A DNA stretch of 64,000 nucleotides from Selaginella moellendorffii (GCF_000143415.4 NW_003314269.1:1353863-1417862); one strand, 5' to 3'; shown: positions 1 through 12,325, counted from the stretch's first letter. The notes: generated from the letters alone by a model not told the origin. Numbers and translations are program-made.

Positions 1-3000
1 CATAACGTTATAAGTTTGAATCAAGAAATTGGGAACACTTGTTTAAATTAACTTAATTTTTGCAAAGCTATAAAGTGGTAATGTAGCATGAATATATGTT
101 TATAGGTCAAGCCTCTAGACTTCAGCCATTATACATTCAGTTAAGAGATCTAAATGGAGTAGATAGAGATTCTAACCATTCATTCAATTAAAAGATCTAA
201 ATAGAGTAAATATTGTTTATTAAGATTCTAACCATGCTTTTCCATTAAAAATGCTACATCAAGGTTTTAATTTAGAGATGTCAATGTCCTCATTGACCAT
301 AATCACATGCACTACACTCAATTTCTACATTCCAAAAGATCGAGAAAATTAAAAGTAATGCCTCCTTGCATGGTTTTTATGGTGGCCAACTTTACCAAGA
401 TATGAATACCATTATATTGTATTGTATGTACTCATGAATGCCTAATACATACAATTTCAATTTTATATCTTATTTAAGGTTATATTATATTTTAAGTAGC
501 TATTAATTAATAGGAATCAAACTTATACCATTTTCTTTAATACCATATATAATGCACCCGATCAAGCCAACTAGAAAAGGGGCAATTACTTAATAAAAAA
601 GCTTTTAATGGCTATTTTATTCTCATATATTCCCCAAGGTTCTAAAAGATCCACGGTGATAATATATCTAATCTCATCCCATGGTCACATGCATTACAAA
701 AATACAGTCAAAAGTATGCCATGTAATAGTGGCTGAAGTGGAATCTCATCAAGTGTAACACATTTGAACCAAAAGCTAAAACTCAAAAAAGTTAAGAATA
801 GGAATGAAACTCCCAAAAAAATGCTTGAAGAATGAGCACAAAATGATTGTTGATAAATAGGTCTTTAGAAAAAAGGACATCAAAAGGATTAACCCCATAA
901 TAAATATCATAACACCTAAAAGTGTTGAGACTAAGTTTGAGATTGAGTATAAGATTGAGTTTGAGACCAAGTCTAAGATTGAGTTTGAAATCAAGTTTGA
1001 GATTGAGTTCAAGAAATTGGGTTTAAGCCTAATCCTAAGACTAAGACTAAAACCAAGTTCGCATTTGAGTCCAAGTTTAAGTCCAAGAGTGAAAGCCCAA
1101 AGCAATCATCTTTAAGGGATTTAGTAAGTCTATGCAAAATAATTAGGGCCAGGGAAGGTTACATTTATGTGGTGGGTGATAATATAACCATTAAAGAGTC
1201 CAAGGTTAAAGTGAATATAAATGAACAAGTTAAATGATTTAGTGAAATGTTTAAGAATCACCTCTAGAGTTATACAAGATATCCAAATAAATAGTGTCAC
1301 CCACACTTGGATTAGGAACATTGACCATTCGATCTCCCAAAGGGGCTCATTCATGAGTGCACTCTTATTTATGTCTTTTTATATTGAACCTTTATAGATT
1401 ATCTCTTAAATTGTTCCTTTTAATTACTTATACTAAAATGTGGTTATGGGATGATCACTTATAGACAAATGGTCTAGTCTTGGAGAGACGGGACCGTGGC
1501 ATAAGTGGTTTTGGACTACCACAAAGATAACAAAAATAGACATATCTTTATCGTAATGGGCAAATATGTCATTAGTATCTTTGGGTGTTTGATATAGAAC
1601 TCAAACATGTGGAGCACTTGAACCAAATGCGGAGGCAATATGGTTTAAAGGCCACCTTTGAGGCTATGGTAAATACTTTAAGTTGGGATAAGGAGTTATG
1701 AAGGTTGTGAATGATACTCCTTTAAGTGGTTAAATGTGTAGTTAAGTGACTGAAATAGAATAGAAAATTTAGTTGTTTACACATATCTTTTAATATTGTT
1801 AATTCATATAATAAAAGAATATTTGTGTTGCCAAGGTTATATAAGTAACAATTTACTTATTTGAGCATAGCTTTGTCAACTCTAAAGATCATAATACTAA
1901 GTATATCCTCAATATGCTTCCTTAATAGAGTTGGCAAACTTTAATGACAAAACAGCTTATCCTTATTTGAGGTCTTGCTCCAATGGTTAAAATATGTTTG
2001 TACATACATAGGATGGCTTGAAATAATCTTTATCCACATCTAAATTTACAAGCTCCACATGTATAAGAATACACCTTATGTAGATTTCATATCTGAAGGA
2101 GGTGCTTGTAAAAACAAATTACCCACTCATACAATTCACACCATAAATGCTTGTTGTGCTAGAGACACTAAAGGTCATATTAGAAAACAATAGATAAACA
2201 TGAGGTTAATACTTGATTACATGTTAATGTTCTATATATAAAGCTTCTTGACACAACACCCTAACAATACTTCATATCATTCTTTACGAAATTGTGTTCT
2301 AGAGTGTTGTTGTTCTTTATTCATTTTGGCTACCTAAAACAGAAAAAAAAATTGGCATATAAGTGTTGAAAATGGCATGGGAATCTTTTGTAGTAGATAG
2401 CTCATAAGTAATAATGAAATAAATTATATGATAAATTATGGTATGAACATAAAAACCATATGTTATAAGTTTGTAATATATTGCAAAACCACAAATATAA
2501 TTATTGAAGATTGGTATAAAAGATTTTCAAATATTCATGGCCTAGTTCTTAAGGTGTTTCATTGGTGTAAATCCATTATTGAATTCATGATAGATGCATG
2601 ATTTACAAGAAGAGCAAGATTTGATAATGCCCCAATTTATGCCAACACTATTCATAGGAATGTTAGTCTAAATATATTAAAGTAACTCTTGTGTAGATAT
2701 CCTATTGTACACTTGGATCAACCACTTATATATATTTGTATAATGTTGGCTATAAAATTCAAAGGTAAGCTGCAAGATAACCCATGGTCTTGGTTTCTAA
2801 AATCTTCATGTGCATCCAAAATGTGAATATCACTACACTAGTAAATCCACTTGACCATAAATAATTGTTACAAACCTACAAGATCCACAAAATTGGAAAA
2901 TGATTAAAATATACAATTAAAGCACCAAATCACCTATGATTCATCACTATTCTTATCTTTAATCTCACAAAAGAGTCAAGAAAAACTTAATACTGTGTTC

Positions 3001-3780
3001 ATGTTGCTTGACATATCTAGATATTCAAAAAGTTATTTGAAATTAAGGGAATATATAATGCTTTGAATTTGGACTTAAACTCTAAACCTATTGCACTACA
3101 AAATGAAGGTCTAATAAACTCTTATAAGCATTAGCTCCCTATATCTAGCTGTTACATGCAAAATAGTGTTAAATAGTGTCTAGTATAATTTGGTATACTA
3201 GTAGCCTAATGTAAGGAGGTGGGTACCCCACCAATTAGAGTAATATAAGGCTTGGGCTGAGGATAGTCCAAAATTGAATTGAAGCTCAACTCAGCTCAAA
3301 TTGCAAAACAAAGAGCAATATAGCTTAGCGGGAGCCAAATTAATGATTTAAGTGCTTAGTCATGCTTTTGACTACTACTCCTAGTATATGTTTGGAACCC
3401 CTCCCCCCCTCAATTAATATGAAAGCATGCCTTGCACCCTAATCCCAAGAGTGTTAGTCTCTTATTAAATATGAAATAATGGTAGATTGTAAATTAGGAC
3501 ATGATAACAATGCTATGGTGTACAAGACACTCTTTACATTCCGTGAATATGCCTCATTGGAAAATATAAATGCTTACTATAAATAGTATATAGACCAAAA
3601 TGCATGGGGATTGATAATGATTAAGCTATTATGTAGCAATATTAAGGGATTAAGCTCAATATTGTGGGGGTTCTTAACACTAGCAATGACAAATTTCTGA
3701 ACTAATTTGGGTGAAAACCACAAAAAGAACTAGTTACTAACCTCTTATCATAAAGGGTTGCCCTAATAAGCCCAAGTTAA
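1..3780. other. AT-rich gene-poor stretch
   Basis: I see no supportable gene in this stretch. It is AT-rich on both strands, with frequent stops in all frames; the two longest open frames near 776-1354 on the minus strand are low-complexity (runs of Leu, Ile, Phe, Ser) with no recognisable domain. No tRNA, rRNA or transposon end was recognised. The last few hundred bases grade into the duplicated flank of the lectin locus, whose inverted partner ends near 46780. Confidence 0.6.
925..1090. repeat. degenerate 6-12 bp simple repeat
   Basis: The + strand repeats variants of GAGATTGAGTTTGAG and AAGTCTAAGACT with drifting phase across about 165 bases. This is a degenerate microsatellite or minisatellite. 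It explains the repetitive Leu/Ile/Ser/Asn minus-strand open frame here, so I do not annotate that frame as a gene. Confidence 0.6.
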
Positions 3781-4512
3781 ACTATTGGTTGAAGATATCT
3801 CTAAATGAATTTCATGTGGGATTTATAAACTATCTTTAGTTCATGCATGGCCAATTGCTAAAAGGTATTGAATCATGTCATTCATACTTATATTATGGGT
3901 ATCAAAATTCAACAAATGTATATTTACCATGTGGCATTTTTGTGTTGTCCATATCTGTATAGATTTACACGATATACATGTATATATACAGAGAGAGTGT
4001 GTTCTAATTAATATCCCTTAAAATTTTATATTATTTAGCTATAGCTATAGATTATTTTTAATATAAAAAATTATAGCTAGTGAAAATTCATTAAGCTGTT
4101 TAAATAAATTTATATAATTATTTCAATTTTACCAGTATAAATTTTTTATAAATATTAGTTTATATTAATTAAAATAATAATAAATTAAAGAAATAATATG
4201 AAAGTTACTTTTACTATATTAATTTTATTGATCTGCTTTTCTGAAGGTATTGATATTCAATATGAAATTGGTATTACTAATGCTCTAAGTGCACAAGGAG
4301 TAGTTACTATTTTAACTGATATTACAACAAGAATTAGCAATATACCAGATGATATGATTCCCCTAGGACAAAGTGCACATGGACATGTCTTAATTTCAAA
4401 TCCAAATACTTATGTTGGATTTGGTTTTTTTGTTTTAGACACAGTTCAACAAATTTGTTATATAAATAATGAAGGTCATGAAAATCCAGGGTCTATTATA
4501 AGAAACTCATTA

Positions 4513-4536
4513 ATGCTCTATTTCGTTAAAGTGGGA
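4513..4536 (+). repeat. left terminal inverted repeat of the 14.6-kb transposon
   Basis: The element starts ATGCTC and contains CTCTATTTCGTTAAAGTGGG at 4516-4535. It pairs with the right end at 19116-19139, matching 23 of 24 positions (the second base differs). The 4-bp ATTA target copy lies immediately outside at 4509-4512. Confidence 0.9.
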
Positions 4537-5172
4537 TTTATTCAGTAAAATGGGACTAGGTACAAATTTTCAAGTATTTGAAAATGACGTGAAATTATAT
4601 GTTTTTTGTCCAGGGGTTAGACATATCTGGGGCATAGTGACTAGCGTGGTGACTTTATGTCCAGACTGAGTCCATCTGGTTGTATAATAAATCTCATTGT
4701 CAAGGTGAACAAGCTGAATCTGAAGTTAAAGAAGAGCGATGGCATGCACGCACACACTATTTGTTTGTTCATTGAGCGTGTGGTGAGCTTTCCAAGATGA
4801 ACGTCATTCCTATTAGCCAGACATATAACTTCATGGTGAGAACATTTAGATATTATTCAATGTTATCTTTTTCTAACGAATCTAATTGTGAAGGTGTAGC
4901 AAGAGGCATTGCTAGTCTGGAGAAGTCATTTAACTCATTTGACCCTTAGTGTATTTTCATGAAACTAAATAACATTCATATTATTAAGGAATTTCTCTAG
5001 TACCTTTTTTTTACGACATAGAGGCTTGCATTTCTTTCAAAGGTGATTTAGTAAAAGGCCTGAGGGCACATGCCATTCTATTTCTCAGACCGGTATTAAG
5101 ATATACTAGTGCAAAGGGAAAAAGGTATTTGGTGATCAAGTAAATGGCACGAAGGCACACGCCATTATAAGC

Positions 5173-5430
5173 CTAAGCGCTAGTGGACACCTCCTTTTTG
5201 GTACTCTCAGCGGTACTATCATCCTTCTCCGGGTCAGTTGTTTTGCTTTGGATTGTTGTCTCTGACGTTACTGGGGCGTTCTCGATAGTTGTTAATGTTG
5301 CCGTTTGTTCAGAAAAATGATCACTTGGAGTATAGTACGGGGAGTTTGGAAGACTTATATATTCTACATTTTCACCTATCTCCTTCTCCGTCTCCTTTTC
5401 TGCCTCACTTACAGATTTTGTGCTTGCCAT
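5173..5430 (-). CDS. small Ser/Thr/Glu-rich open frame in the transposon left arm
   Basis: The frame is 85 residues from an ATG at 5428-5430; the longer upstream frame starts from GTG and is less credible. The product is rich in Glu, Ser, Thr and Lys with no recognised domain, and looks like a disordered tail. It lies in the same direction as, and 640 bp downstream of, the transposase gene. It could be a separate small gene or a last exon of that gene joined by an intron I could not define. Its composition and lack of homology make the coding call weak. Confidence 0.3.
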   Translation of the reverse strand: MASTKSVSEAEKETEKEIGENVEYISLPNSPYYTPSDHFSEQTATLTTIENAPVTSETTIQSKTTDPEKDDSTAESTKKEVSTSA

Positions 5431-6070
5431 GAGAACGCTCTTCACCCTAAAATATGGAGTTCGTTGTGTTATAAAAGGAAACCAACACACACGCTGCAAG
5501 GGAATGATTGTACATAAAGCACGTAAGCCCACAATATGGGTTTATGTGCCATTAATATGGGCCACACGCCATATTATTAGATTTATGCACGTGTGATTAG
5601 TAAATGCATATGTCACATCATCTTTGTTTTACCTCACACACTATATCAGGCCTAATGAACCATATCACATGTGCACACATGCTATATATATGGAGAAGTA
5701 TTATGCAAGGATAGAAAAATTCAATGCATGATTGTGGAGAGCAATGGCATGAAGCCACATGCTAAATAACATTTTAGAGAAAGAATTAAAATAAAAACAT
5801 GCAAACAGTACTGAGTGGACCAAGACTTAGAAGTGCACAATTGAATGAGGTATTTCTAATAAATATTTCACTCACCTCATATAGGAATGGCTACCACTCT
5901 CAAATGGCGTATCGCCTCATGCCATCACCTCGCAATTTGTTATAACAATCCGATGAATTCATATTCGGCTTGTTCACCTTAAACTTTAAGTAAGATTTTC
6001 TAGAACAACTAAGAATTTATACTTGTTATTTGTATCATCTCACCTAGGAATGGCATAAGGCCACATGCCA

Positions 6071-9000
6071 TCACGCCTCCTCTGATTCAGATTCAGATTG
6101 TTCACCTTAAAATAAAATACATTAGAAACTTAGTAAAGGAATATTAATGAATTTCACCTTGAACCCGGGTTATGAATGCTCTTGCTGCATCTCTTGCATG
6201 GTCTGGCAAGGTGATGGTGGCACTCTGCTTCCGCATCCAACCATGCACAACATTATCCACCGATATGCTCATGCTGGGATCCCTTGGATTCAGCACCCAT
6301 CTCTTTTCTAGGCAATCCTTCGTATATCCGGAACTTGGCTTGAACCACTCCACAGTTACATTGAAGGAGTTAGTTTCTGCGTCCTCCTCTGCATCAGTGA
6401 TGCAGCGCCCCACCCATATCATTTGTTTTTTATTACTGGGTCTGACAAGCACGACCATTCCTTTGCAGACCTGTACTGGATTGAATGTTGAATCCGGCTT
6501 CTTGTTCCTCGGCCCACAATAGTGATCCTCAACATCGTTATCTGTCACTGCATTTCCAGAGGACATTGTTCCGCTACTATCTGGTGCTCTGGGTTCTGGC
6601 CAAAAGGACTCTTCCAATTCTTCATATACAACCGGCCCATTTTGGATAGCAGATATAATCTTCTCCCAGTATTCGAGCAAAGGCTTGCACCTCTGAAAAT
6701 AGGATTCTCCACCAAACACCAACCCCCTCTTCCAGAAGGCAATATGCTGTCTAATCCCGGCCACTATACTTTCTTGGTCTTTGAGTCCATCCGGGTGCAT
6801 CAGCCGTGGGGAACCCTGAGGAATCATAGGTTCCCCAGTTATGGGATCTCTCTTGAAGAGTTCAATGCCGTCCACTGGCAGCCACACTGTGTCCCATTCT
6901 CTCATCTTGTACCTCATCACTGGAGCACCGTCACACATGCTGAAATGAAACTGAAGAGGCTTGGAGTGGCCAATCAGCGTTTCAGATCCGTCCCTGATGT
7001 AGCCTCTTACAAACCCCTTAAAGTCTGGAACCTCTGTCAGAAGTGCAGCTTCAACAGTGCCTTTGATGCAATTTTGGAATTCATCGTAGAGTTGTGGGAG
7101 GGTGAGGACATTGGATCGCCGGAGGGACTCTGCCAGGTGACTGAACATGGCATCAACGTCTTCATGAGTGTGCCCAACCATGAGAAAGCCAAGTGTAACC
7201 GTTTCAAATATGCCTTTGGCAACAAGCATCGCCAAGTACGCGAAGACGTACATGTTTTTGTTCTCACTGCCAGCATTGTCTGTTTGGAGCAGAAGATGGG
7301 GTGGAAGGCCACATCGGCCGCAAGAACTTCCTTGAGATTCTGCTTCGTTTGGATGAGGCTGTGCATTCACCGGGCGACCAGCCTCGTCGGAATGGCATGA
7401 GGCCTCACATGATAACCCTACAATCTGACGGCCAACATATTCACTGGGATGGCATGGGGCCCCACGCGATATTGCAAGCCTTTGCTCCTCCTCCAGCTGA
7501 ACCCTGTATGGGGTTCGATCGACAAGGGCCTTATGCAAGGGTTGGCCGTTCAGCTCAGTCTGCGCACTTTGCAAAGACCTTAAGTGTTTTGCTAGGGACG
7601 CAATCATCATGTTTGCACCCCCGCCACCCCATAGAGGTACAAAGAAGTTCCCATAGTTCTGGGCACCATGCCCATGAGCGATTATGCCAAACAGAGACAC
7701 AGGCAGCTGCATGGATGAAGAGATTGCCATGGGGGCAGGATTGAGTTGAGGTAAGCACGTCTTTTTCTGGTCCATTTTGTCGTGGATGATGCAGAGGTAA
7801 GAGTCAGGTCTCTCCATGGAGAGAATCTTGTTATGATAATATGCAGTCCTGCAGCTTCTCTGCTCGATGTTGTGGTTGAGCCGCCTTCTAACCAACGTCT
7901 CTCGCTCTTGAGCGCTGCAAGAATTCTTCGACAAAGCCATTTTGATAGCAGTGCACTCGTCACACTTTGAAAAGCTGGAGTACTTTCCTATACTCACATC
8001 CCTGAACCTGTTGCTCCACAATTTACTAAATCTAGATTGGCTCAACTTCCTGTAGCCATTACTCTGGAGTTCCCGATTCACATCTTCCAATATGGCCCCC
8101 TTGGTATACATGGAAGGGAGAACTCGTTGGGTGTCTCGTGTTCCATCTTCCAAGAGGCGGGTTTTATGTGGTTGCTGCTCGCTACATGTCTTGACAAACC
8201 TCTTGAAGATTGCCTCTCCATATACAACATGACCCCTGGTTTTGTGCGTACCGTCGTTCCCATGGACTGCCTGTTGAACCTTTTGTTCCTCGAACTCAGT
8301 TTTGATTCTGTAGAATGTGGTTCGAGGGACTCCATAAATGATTCTCCATGCCTTCATGCAGACCAAACCCCTCTGGAAGACCATGCCCCCCACCTGATGT
8401 TCTGAAGCATCAACAGATGACCGTAATGCCTCATACACAAAATTGCGAGCTGCCTTCCAGGACAATGTCTTGTATCTTGCTCTCTCCTCTTCAATAGCAT
8501 CCCAATCAGCATGTTGACAGCACCTCCTCTTGCAACAAGCAATTGTCGAGACCATTCGAACCTCCATCGCCATTTTCTGCCTTTTCGGTTCGTTGCTCAG
8601 ATCCCTTTGGCTGCGCTTTAGGAAGGTGTACTTTCTTTTCCCATGAAGAGATGTTCTGTCATCAGTTGTAGTGGTGTTTGATTGTGAATCCTTCACATTC
8701 TCAAACACTAAGTGCCTCAATTTCCACCGCACAATGCTTCCAATAGTCAGACTGTTTTCTTCTGTGTCAACAACCTCTAAAATCGCAACTCCAATATCAT
8801 CCCAGCCCAATTCTTGATTAGCAATCGCATCTCTTGGATCGACAACTGTGGCTAAGCCCTCAGCTACCACCTCCCCCTCGGGGTTGTTTAGAAACACCTT
8901 TGCCTGAATCCATGTAGCACGGTTCTTAGGATCCACGGAGGGAACATGCGTCGCACTTGTGCTGTCCCCAACATCTGCTTTCTTCTGAAGATTTTTCAAG

Positions 9001-9212
9001 GCAACAACAACATTTACCCCGACGACCATCTCTCCTCGTTCAATAGCGACCACATTCCCATCGAAAACAGTCTCTACTGATACAGCAGCATTGCCTTCCC
9101 CAAGCCTTTGACAGTGTATAACAAAGTTCTGATCCATAGACACAAGGGTCCCTTTTGCAACTCTCTTCCCACCATTCAAAATGTAAACCTTTTCCCCAAC
9201 CCTGAAGGCCAT
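6071..9212 (-). CDS. DDE/RNase H-like transposase (DUF7869-like)
   Basis: A long open frame starts at ATG 9210-9212. It reads to 6144 unspliced, or splices at 6157/6105 (GTGAAA...TTTAAG) to an acidic tail ending at 6071 (1029 residues). The N-terminus (residues 1-160) has two beta-rich repeats around 'VAKGT' and 'VAEGL'. A Cys cluster (CCKRRCC, about 226) precedes an HTH-like segment (GVPRTTFYRIK, about 294-304). The catalytic core shows three acidic positions: IIHDKMD (about 478), LQTDNAG (about 645) and GHTHEDVD (about 681-688). These fit the D, D, D/E triad of an RNase H fold. A C-terminal beta-rich module with 'IWVGRC' and 'VEWFKPS' may bind DNA or chromatin. Two 22-bp palindromes lie inside the frame without breaking it. 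It probably mobilises the surrounding element. Confidence 0.75.
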
Positions 9213-9364
9213 TTTGAAAGTGCAGAAAAGAAGTTAAGACCATACAAAAAATGATTAGAGAATGGCCTAAATCATAACATACCAAACAACCTCAATAGCA
9301 TGAGGCCACATGCCATTATTCAAACATGCTATTGACACCCACGTGAAATTTCGCATTCACAAAA

Positions 9365-9692
9365 TTGGCATGAGGCCTCATGCCATTAGTGGTACCACTA
9401 ATGGCATGAGGCCTCACGCTATCTTTGGCCCCTGCTAGCCTATTGCTATATTCCTTTTGCCTTGCTGCAACTGTATATATTTTTGTGTGCGTGACTAGTC
9501 ACCCATACAAAAATATATACAGTTGCAGCAAGGCAAAAGGAATATGGCAATAGGCTAGCAGGGGCCAAAGATGGCATGAGGCCTCATGCCATCTTGATAT
9601 ACACACAGCTGCAGGCAAGTAAAAACATACATGACAATACATTAGCCATGAAATTGCAAGGGCCCAAGATGGCATGTGGCCTCATGCCATTT
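9365..9692. repeat. nested inverted repeats carrying four palindromes
   Basis: A large inverted repeat of about 190 bp is centred near 9495 on GACTAGTC. The left stem (9401-9485) runs from a 22-bp palindrome through CTTTGGCCCCTGCTAGCC to the ATATATTTTTGT run. The right stem (9503-9592) is its reverse complement and ends in the perfect palindrome at 9571. A third, more diverged copy of the unit follows in direct orientation at 9597-9692. Upstream, palindromes at 9365 and 9401 are themselves arms of another inverted repeat centred on GGTACC (9391-9396). The structure sits in the divergent promoter region just upstream of the transposase start. It could form a long hairpin or cruciform; function is unknown. 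Confidence 0.85.
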
Positions 9693-9785
9693 CTAAATGT
9701 GGTCCTAAGCCATTCCATGGTGAATATACCAGGAAGCACAAGTGCCGAATATCAAGAGGAAGCGGTAGCCACACCAAAGACAGTG

Positions 9786-9925
9786 CCGCTCGCAACACCG
9801 CAACTACTCGTAGCGCCGCTCGCAACACCGCAACTGCTCGTAGTGCCGCTCGCACAAACTGCCACTCGCATAAATTGCCGCTCGCAATGGCGCTCGCAAT
9901 GCCGCAACCGCTCGTAGACGCATAA
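9786..9925 (+). repeat. 30-bp tandem repeat, CpG-rich
   Basis: Units of the form GCCGCTCGCAACACCGCAAC followed by TACTCGTAG repeat about twice cleanly and then degrade into shorter CCGCTCGCA units to about 9925. The CpG content contrasts with the AT-rich surroundings of the insertion. The open frames in both strands here are by-products of the repeat. Confidence 0.75.
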
Positions 9926-10704
9926 ACCACAGCTCACAACGCCGCTTACACAAGCAGCGCTCACTGCGCTCAGCGGAACCAAGAACACGGCGCACAAAAA
10001 TGATAGACCTAGGAATGAGTTCGAGAATTCAAAAATAACACACGCTTGAACGTCACATCAAATCCTCTGACAAACCAGATCTTATGACTCCTCTGACAAA
10101 TTTCAAACTGAGTAGCTTCTAGACTTTGCTGTCGGAGGTTGAACTTTGTCACATCATGTCCTTGCCTCGATCCAGCTGTGCCATGTCAATGATTCGAACT
10201 TTGCCATGCCATGTCAGCGATCCGCGCCAAGATTATTCGCTGTGTAAAGGAATAATTATGCTGTGTGTGTACATCCATTTATGGCAATATAAGGCCACAC
10301 GCCATTCAAAGAATAATGCTAGTCGAGCATTTTTTGGTGCATTTTTGGGTTCAAAATTGCATGAGCCCACACGTTACCTGTACCAAAAATAGAAACAGCT
10401 TTATTTACTTGGGAATTTAAGTGGTTGAGGCATTTTTAAACTTACAAACACATGCCCTACTTACATTCCTTTGGTTGCTTAAAATTCAAAAATATTATAA
10501 ACCTTTCTTTTTGCATTTTCAATGTTTTCAATTATGGTTTTTGATTTTCGCAGGACCAGCCTAGTAATCTATTTGCATCCTGTCATGTTTATAGCTAGCT
10601 TTCGTTTGTCCCCTTCGCTAGCCTGAGATACATCTGCTCGGCATCTGCCTCTTACAGCATTTGCCCAAAAAGGGCATCTTTCTTCACGCAGCATTTGCCA
10701 CATG

Positions 10705-10730
10705 TTTAGGGTTTAGGGTTTAGGGTTTAG
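10705..10730 (+). repeat. interstitial telomere-type repeat (TTTAGGG)3.7
   Basis: Three full TTTAGGG units and a partial fourth lie in the divergent intergenic region of the transposon. This is the plant telomere unit. Short arrays also act as telo-box promoter elements in plant genes, usually near the transcription start. Here it lies 1.5 kb from either coding region, so its role is open. Confidence 0.9.
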
Positions 10731-10889
10731 CAATTCAGTAACTTGATAAACATGCAAATACAGAACTTGATGCAAAATCCTATGATATGTCACAATGCCC
10801 CTAGGACCATAAACACATTTCAATAGAGAGGGTCCTTTCATTTCATAACTCCTTACGTAGATCTTGGTCAAACCAGAGTTAGTGAAGTT

Positions 10890-11145
10890 AGTTTCTTATG
10901 ATCCCGCATCTGATTGTGATGTCCCTTTGCAGTGTCGATGGAAAGGTCAATGCACACCAAACTGTAAAATCTTGGAGCAAAATAACGGTCGGATCTATGG
11001 CAAATGCCCCTGAAACATTGTAAGGCTCGTGTGGTCTCATGTGGTGTCCGATCGAAATGCTTCTTTGCAGGGTCATTAAGAAAGACATTGTATACCATTC
11101 TGTAAAATCTAGTTGCGATTTAACGGTTGGATCTCCAGAAAACTC
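10890..11145 (+). repeat. diverged direct repeat of about 125 bp
   Basis: Two related segments share, in order, GATCCGCATCTG/GGTCTCATGTGG-like sequence, a CTTTGCAG motif, an ACACCAAACTGTAAAATC / ATACCATTCTGTAAAATC stretch, and AACGGTYGGATCT. The starts are near 10900 and 11033. They are part of the repeat-built intergenic region of the element and not coding. Confidence 0.55.
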
Positions 11146-11751
11146 AAAAAAATCTCGCGCATGTCAGAATATCCTAGGAATATACTCCTATGTGCCCTTG
11201 AAAATGGCATGCGGCCCCACGCCATTCAAGAGATAACGCCAGATGACGCCGAGAATTTTTTGGTGCATTTTTTGGGTTCAAAATTGCATGAGCCCACACG
11301 CTATAAAGTTTATCTTTGCCAAATAGAGAAAAGTTTATCTGTGTCATGTGAGGTAGTTACAGTCCTTTGTGCTCGGCATCTGCCTCTTGCAGCATTTGCA
11401 CTGAAAGGGAATTTTTCTCCATTCAGCATTTGGCCCTGAAAATGGCATGCGCCCACACGCCATTCAAGGAATAACGCCACAGGATGCCTGGATTTTTGGG
11501 TTTAAAATGTTTAGGGTTTTTTGGGTTTTTTCAAAATATTTTGGGTCCAACGTTTTTTGGGTTTCTTTGGTTCAAAATTGCATGAGCCCACACGTTATAA
11601 TATTGATTTGAGAGAAAAATAGAAACAGATAGAATTTCTTTATTTAGTTGAACATCTGCCATTTTTGGAAATACAAGATGCTTTGGAATATCCAATCATG
11701 CATGGTATAAATATAGCGAGGGTATTAAATGATATCCTAATCATGATCTTT

Positions 11752-11890
11752 CTTTTGGATTTCGCGTGCATGCAGTCCGAGGAATGATGACGTTGCGGAT
11801 TTCTTTTGGATTTTGCGTGCTTGCATGCGCGCGGCAATCCAGAAATTAATGGTGGCGCCCAAGTCCGAGGAATGATGACGTGGCGGGATT
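11752..11890 (+). repeat. short direct repeats upstream of the ParB-like gene
   Basis: TTCTTTTGGATTTCGCGTGC recurs as TTCTTTTGGATTTTGCGTGC at about 11752 and 11800. AGTCCGAGGAATGATGACGT recurs at about 11775 and 11861. The repeats contain TGACG motifs typical of bZIP sites, but I have no evidence that they are used. Confidence 0.6.
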
Positions 11891-11939
11891 ACCAACCGTT
11901 GTGACATTTCGCGCGTGTGAGGTTAGGTTTTGCATTTTG

Positions 11940-12325
11940 TTTCATCCTCGCGCTCGCGCTCGCATCACACTCGTGCTCGCATCACGCTCCCACTCGCGAT
12001 CACGCTCACATTCGCGCTCATCTACCTTCTCTACAGGTTTCTCGTGTGCATCGGCGTCCACTCGCGCTTGCATCACACTCGCGCTCGCATCGCGCTCGTG
12101 TGCATCGGCGTCCACTTCAAGACACACCCAGTTTGTAACTTCGCCGCCAACTCCGCCGCCCACTCCGCCACCCACACGCAGCCCACTTGGCGTCCCGGGA
12201 GATTTCAGCGCCACTCTCCAACTGTTAAGTGGCAGAGTAGCCTTACTGCTACGATCCGCTGCACACACAGTGCACATTCGCCAGCGAGTCCGGCCTCGAT
12301 TGTCACGGCCTCCATTCGGCTTCAA
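11940..12325 (+). promoter_or_regulatory. CpG-rich leader/promoter region of the ParB-like gene
   Basis: The stretch is dense in CGCTCGCATCAC-type repeats (11945-12110), then GCC/CCG repeats (12140-12180), and ends at the start codon 12326-12328. GTGTGCATCGGCGTCCACT occurs twice (about 12045 and 12098). High CpG density in an otherwise A+T-rich element, directly upstream of the inferred ATG, fits a promoter plus 5' UTR. No TATA box was identified with confidence. Confidence 0.45.

Larger units (their letters stand above)
10281..11598 (+). repeat. three copies of a paired-palindrome unit
   Basis: A unit made of a 22-bp palindrome, then GCCATTCAAGGAATAACGCC-like sequence, a T-rich run, TTGGGTTCAAAATTGCATGA, and a second palindrome of the form ATTGCATGAGCCCACACG. 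It occurs at 10281-10377, 11204-11304 and 11442-11598 (the last enlarged by GGGTTT-rich sequence). The spacing between the two palindromes in a unit is about 53-57 bp in the first two copies. The repeats show the palindromes were amplified together with flanking DNA, not only one by one. Confidence 0.8.

Noticed and set aside
6522-7744. Plus-strand open frames opposite the transposase
   Set aside because: They are shadows; the minus frame has the domain, the catalytic residues and the ATG.
10705-10730. A true chromosome end
   Set aside because: Only 26 bp of repeat, flanked on both sides by single-copy and transposon sequence.
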